From Metapseudomonas sp043392685 (GTDB taxonomy: Bacteria > Pseudomonadota > Gammaproteobacteria > Pseudomonadales > Pseudomonadaceae): a DNA stretch of 64,000 nt. A program made the translations under genes and the position numbers. A model generated the notes under the pieces. It made no database searches. It was not told the origin of the DNA and worked only from the letters and a program-made list of their open reading frames with translations. Shown here piece by piece: positions 1 to 10,281 of this stretch. The stretch is from assembly GCA_043392685.1 (NCBI GenBank), contig JBHZGM010000004.1; one strand, written 5' to 3'. The first letter of the stretch is position 1. Each line of letters begins with the position of its first letter.

Positions 1-47
1 ATTACGCATCTGGTGTGACAGAAAAATTACAGCGAGTTGACGTGGCG

Positions 48-79
48 AAGCCCGCCCGGAGCTGTCCTCGGGCGGGCTT
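48..79 (-). terminator. Hairpin downstream of pstS
   Basis: An 11-bp perfect stem (AAGCCCGCCCG / CGGGCGGGCTT) about 80 bases past the pstS stop. There is no T-run on either side, so it may stabilise the 3' end or terminate weakly. Confidence 0.5.
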
Positions 80-157
80 GCGCGACAGGGTCTCCCGTCG
101 CCCTTGCGTCCTTGCGCAGCGGCGCGCACCCGGCCGCCACTGCCTTGTCCGGTCGGG

Positions 158-1129
158 TTACAGGCCCAGTTCCTTCAGGGTCTTCTCGGCCACCCTGGCC
201 GGGACCGGGATGTAGCCGTCCTTGACCACGACTTCCTGGCCCTGCCTGGACAGCATCAGCTTGACGAACTCGGCTTCCAGCGGAGCCAGCGGCTTGTTCG
301 GTGCCTTGTTCACGTAGACGTAGAGGAAGCGGGACAGCGGGTAGCTGCCGTTGAGGGCGTTCTGCTCATTGTCTTCAACGAACTCGCCGCCTTCCTTCTT
401 GGCCAGGGGAACAGTCTTCACGCTGGACGTCTTGTAGCCGATGCCGGAGTAGCCGATGCCGTTGAGCGACTGGCTGATGGACTGGACGACGGAAGCGGAA
501 CCCGGCTGCTCGTTCACGTTCGGCTTGAAGTCGCCTTTGCACAGGGCCTCTTCCTTGAAGTAGCCGTAGGTGCCGGATACGGAGTTGCGGCCGAACAGCT
601 GGATCGGCTTGGACGCCAGGTCGCCGGTCACGCCCAGGTCGCCCCAGGTCTTCACGTCGCTCGGGCTGCCGCACAGGCGGTTGGCGGAAAAGATCGCATC
701 GACCTGCTGCATGGTCAGGCCCTTGATCGGGTTGTCCTTGTGCACGAAGACCGCCAGGGCGTCGACGGCGACCGGCACGGCGGTGGGCTTGTAGCCGTAC
801 TTCTGCTCGAAGGCCTGCAGTTCGACGTCCTTCATCTTGCGGCTCATCGGGCCGAGGTTGGCCGTGCCTTCGGTCAGGGCCGGCGGCGCGGTGGAGGAAC
901 CGGCGGCCTGGATCTGGATGTTCACGTTCGGGTATTCGCGCTTGTATGCCTCGGCCCACAGGGTCATCAGGTTGGCCAGGGTGTCGGAACCCACGCTGGA
1001 CAGGTTGCCGGAAACACCAGTGGTCTTCTGATAGGCCGGGATGGCCGGATCGACGGCAGCGACCGCGCTGGCGGCAGCTACGCCGGCGGCAACGAAGGTC
1101 ATGGCCGCCATCAAACGCTTCAGTTTCAT
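158..1129 (-). CDS. pstS: Phosphate ABC transporter substrate-binding protein PstS
   Basis: Periplasmic phosphate-binding protein that delivers inorganic phosphate to the PstCAB importer and takes part in PhoR signalling. The 323-residue product starts with a signal peptide (MKLKRLMAA, hydrophobic core, cleavage near AVA around residue 25). The mature part has the PstS landmarks: GSDTL near the N-terminus, the AAGSSTAPPAL phosphate loop and the GRNSVSGTYGYF segment. A three-part Pho box and a GATACT -10 lie upstream, so induction by PhoB under phosphate limitation is expected. No other pst gene is in the window; any partner would be beyond the left edge. Identification is secure. Confidence 0.96.
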   Translation of the reverse strand: MKLKRLMAAMTFVAAGVAAASAVAAVDPAIPAYQKTTGVSGNLSSVGSDTLANLMTLWAEAYKREYPNVNIQIQAAGSSTAPPALTEGTANLGPMSRKMKDVELQAFEQKYGYKPTAVPVAVDALAVFVHKDNPIKGLTMQQVDAIFSANRLCGSPSDVKTWGDLGVTGDLASKPIQLFGRNSVSGTYGYFKEEALCKGDFKPNVNEQPGSASVVQSISQSLNGIGYSGIGYKTSSVKTVPLAKKEGGEFVEDNEQNALNGSYPLSRFLYVYVNKAPNKPLAPLEAEFVKLMLSRQGQEVVVKDGYIPVPARVAEKTLKELGL

Positions 1130-1173
1130 GCCTTGCTCCTAAGCAGGACGAGGGGTTGAATGCAACGGGGGCC

Positions 1174-1218
1174 AGTATCGAGAGGCCATATGACCACTCT
1201 ATGAATTGATTGTGACAA
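1174..1218 (-). promoter_or_regulatory. Pho box and -10 of pstS
   Basis: Read on the minus strand, three 7-base half-sites TTGTCAC, AATTCAT and TGGTCAT repeat at exactly 11-bp intervals (plus-strand positions 1212-1218, 1201-1207, 1190-1196). This is the PhoB box format. A -10-like GATACT follows at 1174-1179. The middle half-site is the weakest. Confidence 0.75.
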
Positions 1219-1288
1219 TTGGATGAATGGCCATCATCCGCTGTCCAAGGGGGGATCAAGACCCGCGATTCGTACGGAGACAGTCCCC

Positions 1289-2593
1289 ATGAAGCCCCAT
1301 CCCCTGCTGCCCTTCGCCCTTCTGGCCCTCTGCAGCGCATGCAGCGAAATGGCCACCTTGACGGTCGAGGACGGCACCGGCCCCGACCCGCTGCTGCCGC
1401 CACCGAGCCGCGGCCTCTTCCCCACCGTCAACATCGCCCCCGCTGTCGGCTGGGCGCCGGGCGCCACTCCCGTGGCGGCCAAGGGCACCCGCGTGCAGGC
1501 CTTTGCCGAGGACCTGCAGCACCCGCGCTGGCTGTATGTGCTGCCCAATGGCGATGTACTGGTGGCCGAAAGCGCCGCGCCGGCCACCAGCAAGCCGGCG
1601 GGCATCAAGGGCTGGGTGGCAGGTTTCTACATGAAGCGCGCCGGTGCCCAGGTGCCGAGCGCCAACCGCATTTCCCTGCTGCGGGACATCAACGGGGATG
1701 GCGTCGCCGACCTGCGCAGCACCTTCCTCAAGGGGCTCAACTCGCCCTTCGGCATGGCCCTGGTGGGCAAGGACCTCTACGTCGCCACTGCCGACGCAGT
1801 GCTGCGTTTCCCCTACGAGAAGGGCGCTACCGAGATCGACGTACCGGCCACCCGGGTCACCGACCTGCCCGCCGGCCTCAATTACCACTGGACCAAGAAC
1901 CTCATCGCCAGCCGCAACGGACGCAAGCTCTACATAACGGTGGGCTCCAACAGCAACGTCGGCGAAAACGGCATGGAGATGGAGGAAGGCCGCGCGGCGA
2001 TCTGGGAACTGGACCGCGCCAGCGGCAAGAAGCGCCTCTACGCCACCGGCCTGCGCAACCCGGTGGGCATGGCCTGGGAACCGCAGACCGGCAAGCTGTG
2101 GACGGCAGTGAACGAGCGCGACGAACTGGGCAGCGACCTGGTGCCCGACTACATCACATCGGTGAAGGACGGCGGCTTCTACGGCTGGCCCTACAGCTAC
2201 TTCGGCCAGCATGTGGACGAACGCGTCCAGCCGCAGCGTCCGGACCTGGTGGCCAAGGCCATCGTCCCCGACTACGCCCTCGGCCCGCACACCGCATCCC
2301 TGGGCATCACCTTCGCCAGGGGCAGCAAGCTGCCGGCGTTCCAGAACGGCCTCTTCGTCGGCCAGCACGGTTCCTGGAACCGCGAGCCCCACAGTGGCTA
2401 CAAGGTGATTTTCGTGCCCTTCAGGGGCGGCAAGCCCAAAGGCCAACCGGTGGACGTGCTCACCGGCTTTCTCGACGACCAGGGCAACGCCCAGGGCCGC
2501 CCGGTGGACGTGAAGCTCGACGGCAAGGGCGCGCTGCTGGTGACCGACGACGTCGGCAACAAAGTGTGGCGGGTGAGTGCGGCGAAGAAGTGA
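1289..2593 (+). CDS. Sorbosone dehydrogenase-family (PQQ sugar-dehydrogenase-like) lipoprotein
   Basis: Soluble beta-propeller quinoprotein family related to sugar and sorbosone dehydrogenases; substrate unknown. I start at MKPHPLLP because GGAG lies 9 bases upstream; an upstream in-frame ATG at 1223 lacks a ribosome site. The N-terminus is hydrophobic and ends in a cysteine-rich LCSAC, suggesting a lipoprotein, although the lipobox is not canonical. Propeller-type motifs follow: HPRWLYVLPNGDVLVAE, SPFGMALVGKDLYVA, GLRNPVGMAWEP, GGFYGWPYSYFG and GLFVGQHGSWNR. The product is 434 residues, normal for the family. Its neighbours do not indicate a substrate. Confidence 0.8.
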   Translation: MKPHPLLPFALLALCSACSEMATLTVEDGTGPDPLLPPPSRGLFPTVNIAPAVGWAPGATPVAAKGTRVQAFAEDLQHPRWLYVLPNGDVLVAESAAPATSKPAGIKGWVAGFYMKRAGAQVPSANRISLLRDINGDGVADLRSTFLKGLNSPFGMALVGKDLYVATADAVLRFPYEKGATEIDVPATRVTDLPAGLNYHWTKNLIASRNGRKLYITVGSNSNVGENGMEMEEGRAAIWELDRASGKKRLYATGLRNPVGMAWEPQTGKLWTAVNERDELGSDLVPDYITSVKDGGFYGWPYSYFGQHVDERVQPQRPDLVAKAIVPDYALGPHTASLGITFARGSKLPAFQNGLFVGQHGSWNREPHSGYKVIFVPFRGGKPKGQPVDVLTGFLDDQGNAQGRPVDVKLDGKGALLVTDDVGNKVWRVSAAKK

Positions 2594-2600
2594 AGCGCTC

Positions 2601-2635
2601 GTAGGATGGGTTTCGCTCCGCTCTACCCATCCTAC
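2601..2635. repeat. GTAGGATGGGT palindrome between convergent genes
   Basis: A perfect 11-bp inverted repeat (GTAGGATGGGT / ACCCATCCTAC) between two convergent genes. The same arms recur at 4685-4755 and 45406-45481, so it is a dispersed palindromic family. It could act as a bidirectional terminator here. Confidence 0.75.
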
Positions 2636-2643
2636 GGGGTAAG

Positions 2644-3933
2644 TCAGCGCCTCTTCGCGATCAGGAACAGCCCGATCAGCATTGCCACGCCGCACAGGGT
2701 AGCCACGTAATAGGCCGGGCCGAGGCTGTCCCATTTCATCAGCAGGGAAACCACCATCGGCGTCAGGCCGCCGAAGATGGCGTAGGCCAGGTTGTAGGAG
2801 AACGACAGGCCGGAAAAACGCACCACCGGCGGGAACGCCTTGACCATCACATAGGGCACGGCGCCGATGGTGCCGACGAACAGGCCGGTCACCGCGTAGA
2901 GCGGGAACAGCCAGTCCGGGTTGGTCTTGAGGCCCGTATAGAGGGTCCAGGAAGTGACCGCCAGCAGCGCGCCGCCCACCAGGAAGGTGCGGCCCGCACC
3001 GATGCGGTCGGCGATGGCGCCGGCGGCGACGCAGCCGAAGGACAGCAGCACGATGGCCAGGCTGTTGGCCTTGAGCGCGGTGGCCGCGTCGAAGCCGTAG
3101 ACGGTCTGCAGCAGTGTGGGGGTCATCAGGATCACGACCACGATGGCCGCCGACAGCACCCAGGTCAGCAGCATCGACAGCACGATGGCGCCGCGATGTT
3201 CGCGCAGCACGGTCTTCAGCGGCACTTCCTCGGCCAGCGCCTTGCGCTGCTGCATCTCGGCGAACACCGGGGTCTCGTGGAGCCACTGGCGCAGGTAGAC
3301 GGAGAACAGGCCGAACACGCCGCCCACCAGGAACGGCAGGCGCCAGGCCCAATCCATGACTTCGGCCGGGGTGTAGATACTGTTGATCAGGGTCGCCATC
3401 AGCGAACCCAGCAGAATGCCGGCGGTCAGGCCCGAGGTCAGGGTGCCGCAGGCGTAGCCGATGTGCCGCGACGGCACGTGCTCGGCCACGAAGACCCAGG
3501 CGCCCGGCACTTCACCGCCAATGGCGGCGCCCTGCACCACGCGCATCAGCAACAGTGCCAGGGGCGCCCAGATGCCGATCTGCGCATAGGTGGGCAACAG
3601 GCCCATCACCAGGGTCGGCACCGCCATCAGGAAGATGCTCAGGGTGAACATGCGCTTGCGGCCCAGCAGGTCGCCGAAGTGCGCCATGACGATGCCGCCC
3701 AGGGGCCGCGCCAGGTAGCCGGCGGCGAAGATGCCGAAGGTCTGCAGCTGACGCAGCCATTCCGGCATCTCGGCGGGGAAGAACAGCTTGCCCACCACCG
3801 CGGCGAAGAACACGAAGATGATGAAGTCGTAGAACTCCAGCGCACCGCCGAGGGCGGAGAGCGACAGGGTCTTGTAGTCGCTGCGGGTCAGCGGACGCGA
3901 AGCGGACACCTCGGAGGCAAGCACGGAAGACAT
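2644..3933 (-). CDS. MFS transporter of the metabolite:H+ symporter family
   Basis: Inner-membrane proton-coupled carrier, probably for an organic acid or osmolyte. The 429-residue product has about 12 membrane segments. Family signatures are ALEFYDFIIFVFFAAVV in TM1, the loop motif GDLLGRKR after TM2, and RVVQGAAIGGEVPGAWVF. I start at MSSVLASEV; the frame is open for 25 more codons (CC-rich, not protein-like). No strong Shine-Dalgarno is visible (GAGAA 11 bases upstream). It is convergent with the sorbosone-dehydrogenase-like gene, so context gives no substrate. Confidence 0.85.
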   Translation of the reverse strand: MSSVLASEVSASRPLTRSDYKTLSLSALGGALEFYDFIIFVFFAAVVGKLFFPAEMPEWLRQLQTFGIFAAGYLARPLGGIVMAHFGDLLGRKRMFTLSIFLMAVPTLVMGLLPTYAQIGIWAPLALLLMRVVQGAAIGGEVPGAWVFVAEHVPSRHIGYACGTLTSGLTAGILLGSLMATLINSIYTPAEVMDWAWRLPFLVGGVFGLFSVYLRQWLHETPVFAEMQQRKALAEEVPLKTVLREHRGAIVLSMLLTWVLSAAIVVVILMTPTLLQTVYGFDAATALKANSLAIVLLSFGCVAAGAIADRIGAGRTFLVGGALLAVTSWTLYTGLKTNPDWLFPLYAVTGLFVGTIGAVPYVMVKAFPPVVRFSGLSFSYNLAYAIFGGLTPMVVSLLMKWDSLGPAYYVATLCGVAMLIGLFLIAKRR

Positions 3934-4209
3934 GTTGGAAGGATTCTCGTCTGGGAGTGCGGGGCGTTTGCCGCTACTTGGGCAACAAATCGCCAGGCAA
4001 CATATCAAAAACCGTCAGATCTACACAGTGCGAGCCAAAAAACCGCCGCTGACGCGTCACAGCGGTCGTCTGGCGTCACATCCTGGCTATATACTGCGCG
4101 CTGTTCAGCGCAGGTCGGCATGCAGTGGGTCGGCTGGCGCATCGGGAAGGAGAAGGCCCCATCCCTCTCCGGCAATTGGCGCCACACACACGAAGCAGGC
4201 AGTTCCGGC

Positions 4210-4617
4210 ATGATCGAAATCGAAGAAGAAGAAAACCTCACCCCGCAAGGCGACCTCGCCCTGCAGATCACCGCGCTCCCGCGGGAAACCAACGGCTTTG
4301 GCGATATCTACGGCGGCTGGCTGGTTTCCCAGATGGACCTGGCCGGCACCGCCATGGCCAGCAAGGTCGCCGCGGGCCGCGTGGCCACCGTGGCCATCGA
4401 TCGCATGGCCTTCCTGGTGCCGGTGGCCGTGGGTGCCCAGCTCTCCTTCTATACCCAGACCCTGGAGATCGGCCGCAGCTCGATCCAGATGCTGGTCGAA
4501 GTCTGGAGCGACGACCCGCTCTCCAGCGAATGGCGCAAGGTCACCGAAGCGGTCTTCGTCTTCGTCGCCATCGACGGCAGCGGCCGCACCCGCCCGGTCC
4601 CGCCACGCCGGAGCTGA
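4210..4617 (+). CDS. Acyl-CoA thioesterase, hot-dog fold (YciA-like)
   Basis: Hydrolyses acyl-CoA thioesters in the cytoplasm. The 135-residue protein has the single hot-dog domain layout: TNGFGDIYGGWLVSQMD (the N-G-x-x-x-G-G-x-L-x-x-x-D active-site stretch), then VATVAIDRMAFLVPVAVG and a final beta strand VTEAVFVFVAID. The start follows a weak GGCA region; upstream in-frame sequence is not protein-like. It stands alone and ends in a clear rho-independent terminator. A second hot-dog thioesterase lies at 47859-48341. Confidence 0.87.
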   Translation: MIEIEEEENLTPQGDLALQITALPRETNGFGDIYGGWLVSQMDLAGTAMASKVAAGRVATVAIDRMAFLVPVAVGAQLSFYTQTLEIGRSSIQMLVEVWSDDPLSSEWRKVTEAVFVFVAIDGSGRTRPVPPRRS

Positions 4618-4632
4618 CGCCATCGCACAAGA

Positions 4633-4657
4633 AGGGGCCGCATCAGCGGCCCTTTTT
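4633..4657 (+). terminator. Rho-independent terminator of the thioesterase gene
   Basis: Stem GGGCCGC / GCGGCCC with an ATCA loop followed by TTTTT, 15 bases past the stop codon. Confidence 0.9.
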
Positions 4658-4684
4658 CATTGGCGGAGATTTGCGGGAGACTCC

Positions 4685-4755
4685 GTAGGATGGGTAGAGC
4701 CGGCGAAACCCATCGACCGGGCTCCGCATGGGTTTCGTTCCTCAACCCATCCTAC
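4685..4755. repeat. Nested GTAGGATGGGT palindrome
   Basis: Outer arms GTAGGATGGGT (4685-4695) and ACCCATCCTAC (4745-4755) enclose a second inverted repeat, CGAAACCCAT / ATGGGTTTCG. It lies at the 3' end of the ABC operon and belongs to the same dispersed family as 2601-2635. Confidence 0.75.
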
Positions 4756-4768
4756 GAGCACGCGGCCG

Positions 4769-5965
4769 TCATTCCAGGCGCAAGGCGTCCACCGGATGCA
4801 ATCTCGCCGCGCGCCGCGCCGGCGCCAGGCCGGCGCTGATGCCCACCAGCACCGACAGCAGCAGCCCCAGCAGCACCAGCGGCGGGCTCAGGCTCAGCGG
4901 CAGTCCGGGCAACATCAGGTGCAGCAGCCCAAGCAGGACGCCCGCCAGCACCAGCCCCAGCACCCCACCCAGCAGCGACAGCAGGACCGCCTCGGTGAGG
5001 AACAGCGCCAGCACCTGGCGCGGCGCGGCGCCCACGGCGCGGAGCAGGCCGATCTCGGCGGTCCGTTCGCCCACGGTAGTGGTCATGATGGTGAGGATGC
5101 CCACCGCGCCCACGAACAGGGAAACCCCGCCGAGTGCCGCGATGCCCAGGGTGATGCTGGCGAGGATGCGATTCAGGCTGCCCAGCAGATCGTCCTGGGA
5201 GGTCATGCGGAAGTCCTCGTGGCCGTGACGCTCCACCAGCCGCTGGCGCACCGCGGCGGCGAAGGGTTCGGCCGGCGTGGCGTCGTCGAACAGTACGTGG
5301 ATCTTCACCAGGCCTTCGCGATTGAACAGGCTCTCCGCCCAATCCACCGGGATGTAGGCGATGTCGTCGAGGTCGAAGCCCAGCAGGTTGCCCTTGCTCG
5401 CCATCACCCCGATCACCCGGAAGCTCATGCCGCCCACCCGCACCCGCTGGCCCACCGGGCTGGCGCCGCCGAACAGTTCCGTCGCCAGCTTCGCACCGAG
5501 CACCACAAAGGGCGGCGTGCGGCCGTCCCGCGAGGGCGGCAGGAACTGCCCCCGGGCCATGTGCACGCGCCAGGCCTGTGCCAGTTGCGAGCCGGTGCCG
5601 AGGATATCCACGCGGCGCTGCCGGCCTTGCGCCTGGATATCGCCGTTGCCCTGGATGATCGGCACCACGGCTTCGGCATGGGGCAAACGGCCCAGGGCAT
5701 CGGCATCGGCGATGGTCAGCGGCCGCGCGCTGGCGAGAATGCCGCCGATGCCGCCGGTGGGCAGGGTGCCCGGCCGCACCGTCACGACCCGCGTGCCGAA
5801 CTGCGCGAAGCTGTCCAGCACGCGGTTGCGCAAGCCCTCGCCCATGGCGGTGAGCAGCGCCACGGCGGCGATGCCGATGGCCACGCCGAGCAGGGTCAAC
5901 AGGCTGCGCAGAGGCTGGCTGGAGAGGGCCGAGCCACACAGGCCGAGACCATCGCGCCAGCGCAT
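4769..5965 (-). CDS. MacB-type ABC transporter permease (second of two)
   Basis: Membrane subunit of a MacAB/LolCDE-type mechanotransmission exporter. The 398-residue product starts with MRWRDGLGL and a first helix (LLTLLGVAIGIAAVALLTAMGEGLRNRV). A large periplasmic domain follows (about residues 45-270), then three C-terminal helices with TTTVGERTAEIGLLRAVGAAPRQV between them, the FtsX signature. The ATG overlaps the stop of the upstream permease by one base (TGATG), so translation is coupled. The ATPase is a separate gene, unlike classical MacB. Confidence 0.88.
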   Translation of the reverse strand: MRWRDGLGLCGSALSSQPLRSLLTLLGVAIGIAAVALLTAMGEGLRNRVLDSFAQFGTRVVTVRPGTLPTGGIGGILASARPLTIADADALGRLPHAEAVVPIIQGNGDIQAQGRQRRVDILGTGSQLAQAWRVHMARGQFLPPSRDGRTPPFVVLGAKLATELFGGASPVGQRVRVGGMSFRVIGVMASKGNLLGFDLDDIAYIPVDWAESLFNREGLVKIHVLFDDATPAEPFAAAVRQRLVERHGHEDFRMTSQDDLLGSLNRILASITLGIAALGGVSLFVGAVGILTIMTTTVGERTAEIGLLRAVGAAPRQVLALFLTEAVLLSLLGGVLGLVLAGVLLGLLHLMLPGLPLSLSPPLVLLGLLLSVLVGISAGLAPARRAARLHPVDALRLE

Positions 5966-7175
5966 CAATGGCTCCCGTGCGGCTGCAACGCCTGCACCGG
6001 CATCTGGGCCGCGGCGTGCCTGGCCGGCAGCCAGGCGAACAGCAACGCCGCCGCCAACGCCAACGACGGCGCGCCCAGGCGCGCCCACCAGGGCGCATGC
6101 AGCGGCAGGCCGGTGGCCAGCCGTCCGCCCCAGAGCAGCAGCTCACCCAGCGCCAGCCCACTGCCGGCACCCAGCAATGCCAGCAGCGCCGCCTCGCCGA
6201 GGAACAGCAACCGCACCTGCGCCGAACTGGCGCCCAGCGCCTTGAGCAGGCCGATCTCGGCGGTGCGCTGCAGCACGGCGATCCAGGTGACATTCATGAT
6301 CAGGATGCCCGCCACCAGCAAGCTGATGGCGGCGATGCCGGCCAGGGCCAGGGTCAGGCCGTCGAGGATGCCGTCGAAGGCTGCGAGCATGGAATCCTGG
6401 CTGAGCAGGGTGACGTCTTCCTCGCCCTGGTGGCGCTCGGTCAGGCTCGCCAGCACCTGTCGCCGCGCGCTTTCGAGGTAGCTGGCACCACGGGCTTCGA
6501 CGAACACGCGGAACAGTCCCTCGCGATTGAACAGTGCCTCGGCACTGGCCACCGGCACGATCAGCGCGTCCGAGAAGTCCATCCCCAGGGATTCGCCGCG
6601 CTCGTCCAGCACCCCGATCACCCGGAAGCGCCGGTCGCCGGCCCGCAGCCACTGGCCCAGGACCGGGGCGCTGCCGAACAGCTCCTGGCGCAGGCGGCTG
6701 CCGATCACGCAGACCTCGCTGCCCTGCCCCGGCTCCAGCACCGGCAGCGGCTGCCCTTGGGCAAGGTGCAACTGGCGGATGGCGAAGAAGTCGCGGGTGG
6801 TGCCCAGGGTCAGGGCCTCGCGATTGCGGTTGTCGTGGCTGATTTCCACCTGCCCGGCATGCAGCGGCGCCACGCGGCGTACCGCCGGCAGGCGGTCGAG
6901 AGCGGCGGCATCTGCCTGGGTCAGGGGCCGGGGCGCCATGCCGGTGATGGGCGGCATGCCGCCAGTGGTTTCATTGCGCCCGGGCAGGACGATGAGAATG
7001 TCGCGCCCGAGCAGGGAGAACTCCCCCAGCACGTAGGCCCGCGCGCCCTCCCCCAGGCCACCCAGCAGGGTCACGAAAAATACCCCCACGGCCATCGCCA
7101 GCAGCAGCATGGCACTGCGCGATCCATGCCCGCGCATCGCGCCGAGCCAGTAGCGGCAGGCGTCCAGCGGGTCCA

Positions 7176-7176
<1 letters not shown>
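5965..7176 (-). CDS. MacB-type ABC transporter permease (first of two)
   Basis: Partner permease of the same exporter, 403 residues, with the same topology: one N-terminal helix (SAMLLLAMAVGVFFVTLLGGLGEG), a periplasmic domain, then three helices carrying RTAEIGLLKALGASSAQVRLLFLGEAA. It resembles the downstream permease in layout, so the two probably form a heterodimer. Its start overlaps the last base of the ATPase gene. Together with the adaptor and ATPase this makes a four-gene operon, 9007 down to 4769. Substrate is unknown; MacAB relatives export peptides, macrolides or siderophores. Confidence 0.88.
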
Positions 7177-7858
<682 letters not shown>

Positions 7859-7862
<4 letters not shown>

Positions 7863-9007
7863 GGCGCCGCCTCTGTGGAACCGGGGCTGACCACGCTGCC
7901 ATCGGCCAGGCCCTCATGCTGCAGGCTGGGCAGGATGCGGTCGCCAGCGGCCAGCCCGCCCTTCACCTCGCTCCAGCGCCAGTTGGCCAGGCCGATGTCC
8001 ACCTTCTGCTCCCGCAGGTGACCGTTGCTCGGGTCGTAGCGCAGTACCTTGCCGCCTTCCAGCAGGCTTTCCGTGGGCACCCGCAGGGTCTGCGCCCGCT
8101 GCGCCAGGAGGATTTCCACATCGGCGCTGTAACCGCTGAGCAGCATCAGGTCCGCCGGAACCTGTTCGAACTTCACTTCCACATCCACCGTGCGCGCCTG
8201 CTTTTCCAGCTCACGCACGAAGGGCGCGATGCGGCTCACCCGGCCCTCGAAACTGCGCCCACGGAAGGCGTCCAGGGTGATGCGCACCGGCATGCCGGGC
8301 CGCACCCGGGCGGCATCCACTTCGTCGATGGGCGCATCCACATAGAGGCACTGGTCGTCGATCAGGTCCACCGCCGGCGGCGTGGGGATGCCCGGTGGCG
8401 AGGGCGTCACCACCTCGCCCAGCTCGCCGTTGATCTGCGCGACTATGCCGGCGAAGGGCGCCCGCAGGGTGGCCTGGTCCAGTTGCGCCAGTTGCAGGTC
8501 GAGGCTGGCTTCGGCCTCGCGGATCTTCGCCTCGCCGCTGCTGCACAGGAGCTGCGAGAGCCGTGCGCGGGTGGCGCTCTGGTCCAGCAGGTCCTCGGAG
8601 GCCAGCTTGCGCTCGGCCAGGCGCGCGAGGCGCTGCTGGTCGCGGTGGTCCTGGCTGGCCTGGCGGCAGCTCTGCTCGCGCAGGTTGCGCTGGACATCGA
8701 GGCGCGCGCGGGCTTCCTCCACCCGCGCCTGCAGGTCGTCCTGGCGCAGGCGCATCAGCACGTCGCCCGCCTGCACCCGCTGCCCGGCATGGATCAGCAG
8801 CTCGCTGACCTGCCCACCGGTCTTGAACGACAAGTGCGCGCGCCGGCATGCCTTCACCGTACCCGCGCGGGTGTTGGCCACCAGGGTTTCCACATCACCC
8901 TTACCCACTTCCACCAGTTGCACGGGCACCGGCTCGGGCCGCGCCCAGAGCCCCAGCAACATCGCCAGGGAGGCAAAAATAGGAATAATTATCAGTAGCT
9001 TGCGCAT
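7859..9007 (-). CDS. Periplasmic adaptor of HlyD/MacA family
   Basis: Membrane-fusion subunit linking the ABC exporter to an outer-membrane channel. The 382-residue product has an N-terminal anchor (LLIIIPIFASLAMLLGLW), a biotinyl-lipoyl half (SFKTGGQVSELLIHAGQRVQAGDVL) and an alpha-helical hairpin around residues 95-180. The second lipoyl half is LRAPFAGIVAQINGELGEVV, and a C-terminal beta-barrel completes it. It is first in the operon. No outer-membrane factor is encoded nearby, so a shared TolC-like protein is likely. Confidence 0.9.
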
Positions 9008-9366
9008 GGCACCGACTCCACTTGCGAGCGGGTAAAGATGAGTCTAGGTGCGCCGTCACGGCCCCTTTCCGGCACCCGCGTACCGCTATTCCCCGCTTTT
9101 GGGGAAGGACCGCCCATAAATGAAGAGCTTAGCGACGGACCCGGCCAGCCCGCGCCAGCCGGGGCCTCTGACCATCCAGGTCAAATTGCCGACAAGTGGA
9201 GGATCACTTGCAAGGCGCAAATGGGAACGCGTCAAGAAAAGATCAGGGCAACCTCGGCGCCCGGTCCCTGGTCGAATCCCGAGAAAGCCCCCGCCGCGTC
9301 TGCCATGCTGTTTCCAGTAGCAGATGGCGCCTTGGCGGCGCGACAGCACAGTAAGCGGAGATTGCG
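9008..9366. other. Divergent intergenic region, no gene seen
   Basis: About 360 bases between the export operon (minus) and the mutarotase gene (plus). It must hold both promoters. The only structure I see is a short hairpin TTCCCC-GCTTTT-GGGGAA at 9089-9106. Open frames crossing it have no coding character. Confidence 0.5.
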
Positions 9367-10275
9367 ATGTACGACGAAACCCTGCCCACCGTGGAACAGC
9401 TGGAGGTGGATGAACTGGTCTGCTGGCGGGTGCATACCCGTCACGGGGAATTGCTGATGACACAACAGGGCGCGCAGGTCCTGAGCTACCAGCCCCACGG
9501 CGAGGAACCGGTGATCTGGCTCAGTGGCCAGGCCGCCTACCAGAAGGGCAAGGCGGTACGCGGCGGTATACCGGTGTGCTGGCCCTGGTTCGGCGACCTG
9601 CGGCGCAACCCCGCGGAAATCCAGGGCATGCACCAGGGCGGCCCGATCTGCCCGGCCCACGGCCTGGTGCGCGAGCGCGACTGGACGCTGCTGGGCATCG
9701 ACAGCGAGGGCCCGGCGGTGCGCCTGGACTTCGCCCTCGACACCGCCGCCGAACCCCTGCCCGGCTGGCCCCATGCCGCCGAACTGAAGCTGTCCATCCT
9801 GATGGAAGAGCAACTGCGGATGACCCTGTCCACCCGCAATACCGGCGACGCGCCCCTGGCCATCAGCCAAGCGCTGCACAGCTACTTCGCCGTCAGCGAT
9901 ATCCAGGGCGTGGAAGTCGAAGGCCTGGACGACTGCCGCTACATCGAGACCCTGGAAGACTGGCAGGAGCGCCAGCAGAAGGGCACCGTCACCTTCCACG
10001 GCGAAACCGACCGCATCTACCTGGAAACGCCACGCCGCATGGCCATCGTCGACCGCACCTGGAAGCGCCGCATCCTGCTGGAGGCCGACGGCTCCGCGTC
10101 CGCCGTGGTGTGGAACCCCTGGATCGACAAGTCCCGGCGGCTGTCCCAGTTCGCCGAAGACGCCTGGCAGGGCATGCTCTGCATCGAAACCGCGCGGGTG
10201 ATGGACGACTTCCTGGTGCTGCGGCCCGGCGAAGAACAGCAGATGGTGCTCAACATCAGCAGCACGCCGCTCTGA
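9367..10275 (+). CDS. D-hexose-6-phosphate mutarotase (aldose 1-epimerase family)
   Basis: Interconverts the alpha and beta anomers of hexose 6-phosphates in the cytoplasm (YeaD-like). The 302-residue product shows HGELLMTQQGAQVLSYQP, the substrate-loop GGIPVCWPWFGD, the catalytic-histidine region PAHGLVRERDW, and SQALHSYFAVSDI with the second histidine. A C-terminal glutamate region is WQGMLCIETARV. GCGGAG precedes the ATG by 7 bases. It is monocistronic and followed by repeats. Confidence 0.9.
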   Translation: MYDETLPTVEQLEVDELVCWRVHTRHGELLMTQQGAQVLSYQPHGEEPVIWLSGQAAYQKGKAVRGGIPVCWPWFGDLRRNPAEIQGMHQGGPICPAHGLVRERDWTLLGIDSEGPAVRLDFALDTAAEPLPGWPHAAELKLSILMEEQLRMTLSTRNTGDAPLAISQALHSYFAVSDIQGVEVEGLDDCRYIETLEDWQERQQKGTVTFHGETDRIYLETPRRMAIVDRTWKRRILLEADGSASAVVWNPWIDKSRRLSQFAEDAWQGMLCIETARVMDDFLVLRPGEEQQMVLNISSTPL

Positions 10276-10281
10276 TGCCGG

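Noticed and set aside
1219..2604. 461-residue frame overlapping the sorbosone-dehydrogenase-like gene
   Set aside because: Arginine/glutamine/proline-rich shadow frame; the +1 partner frame carries the family motifs.
9086..9463. 125-residue frame in the gap before the mutarotase gene
   Set aside because: It overlaps the mutarotase start on the other strand and has no ribosome site or recognisable motif.
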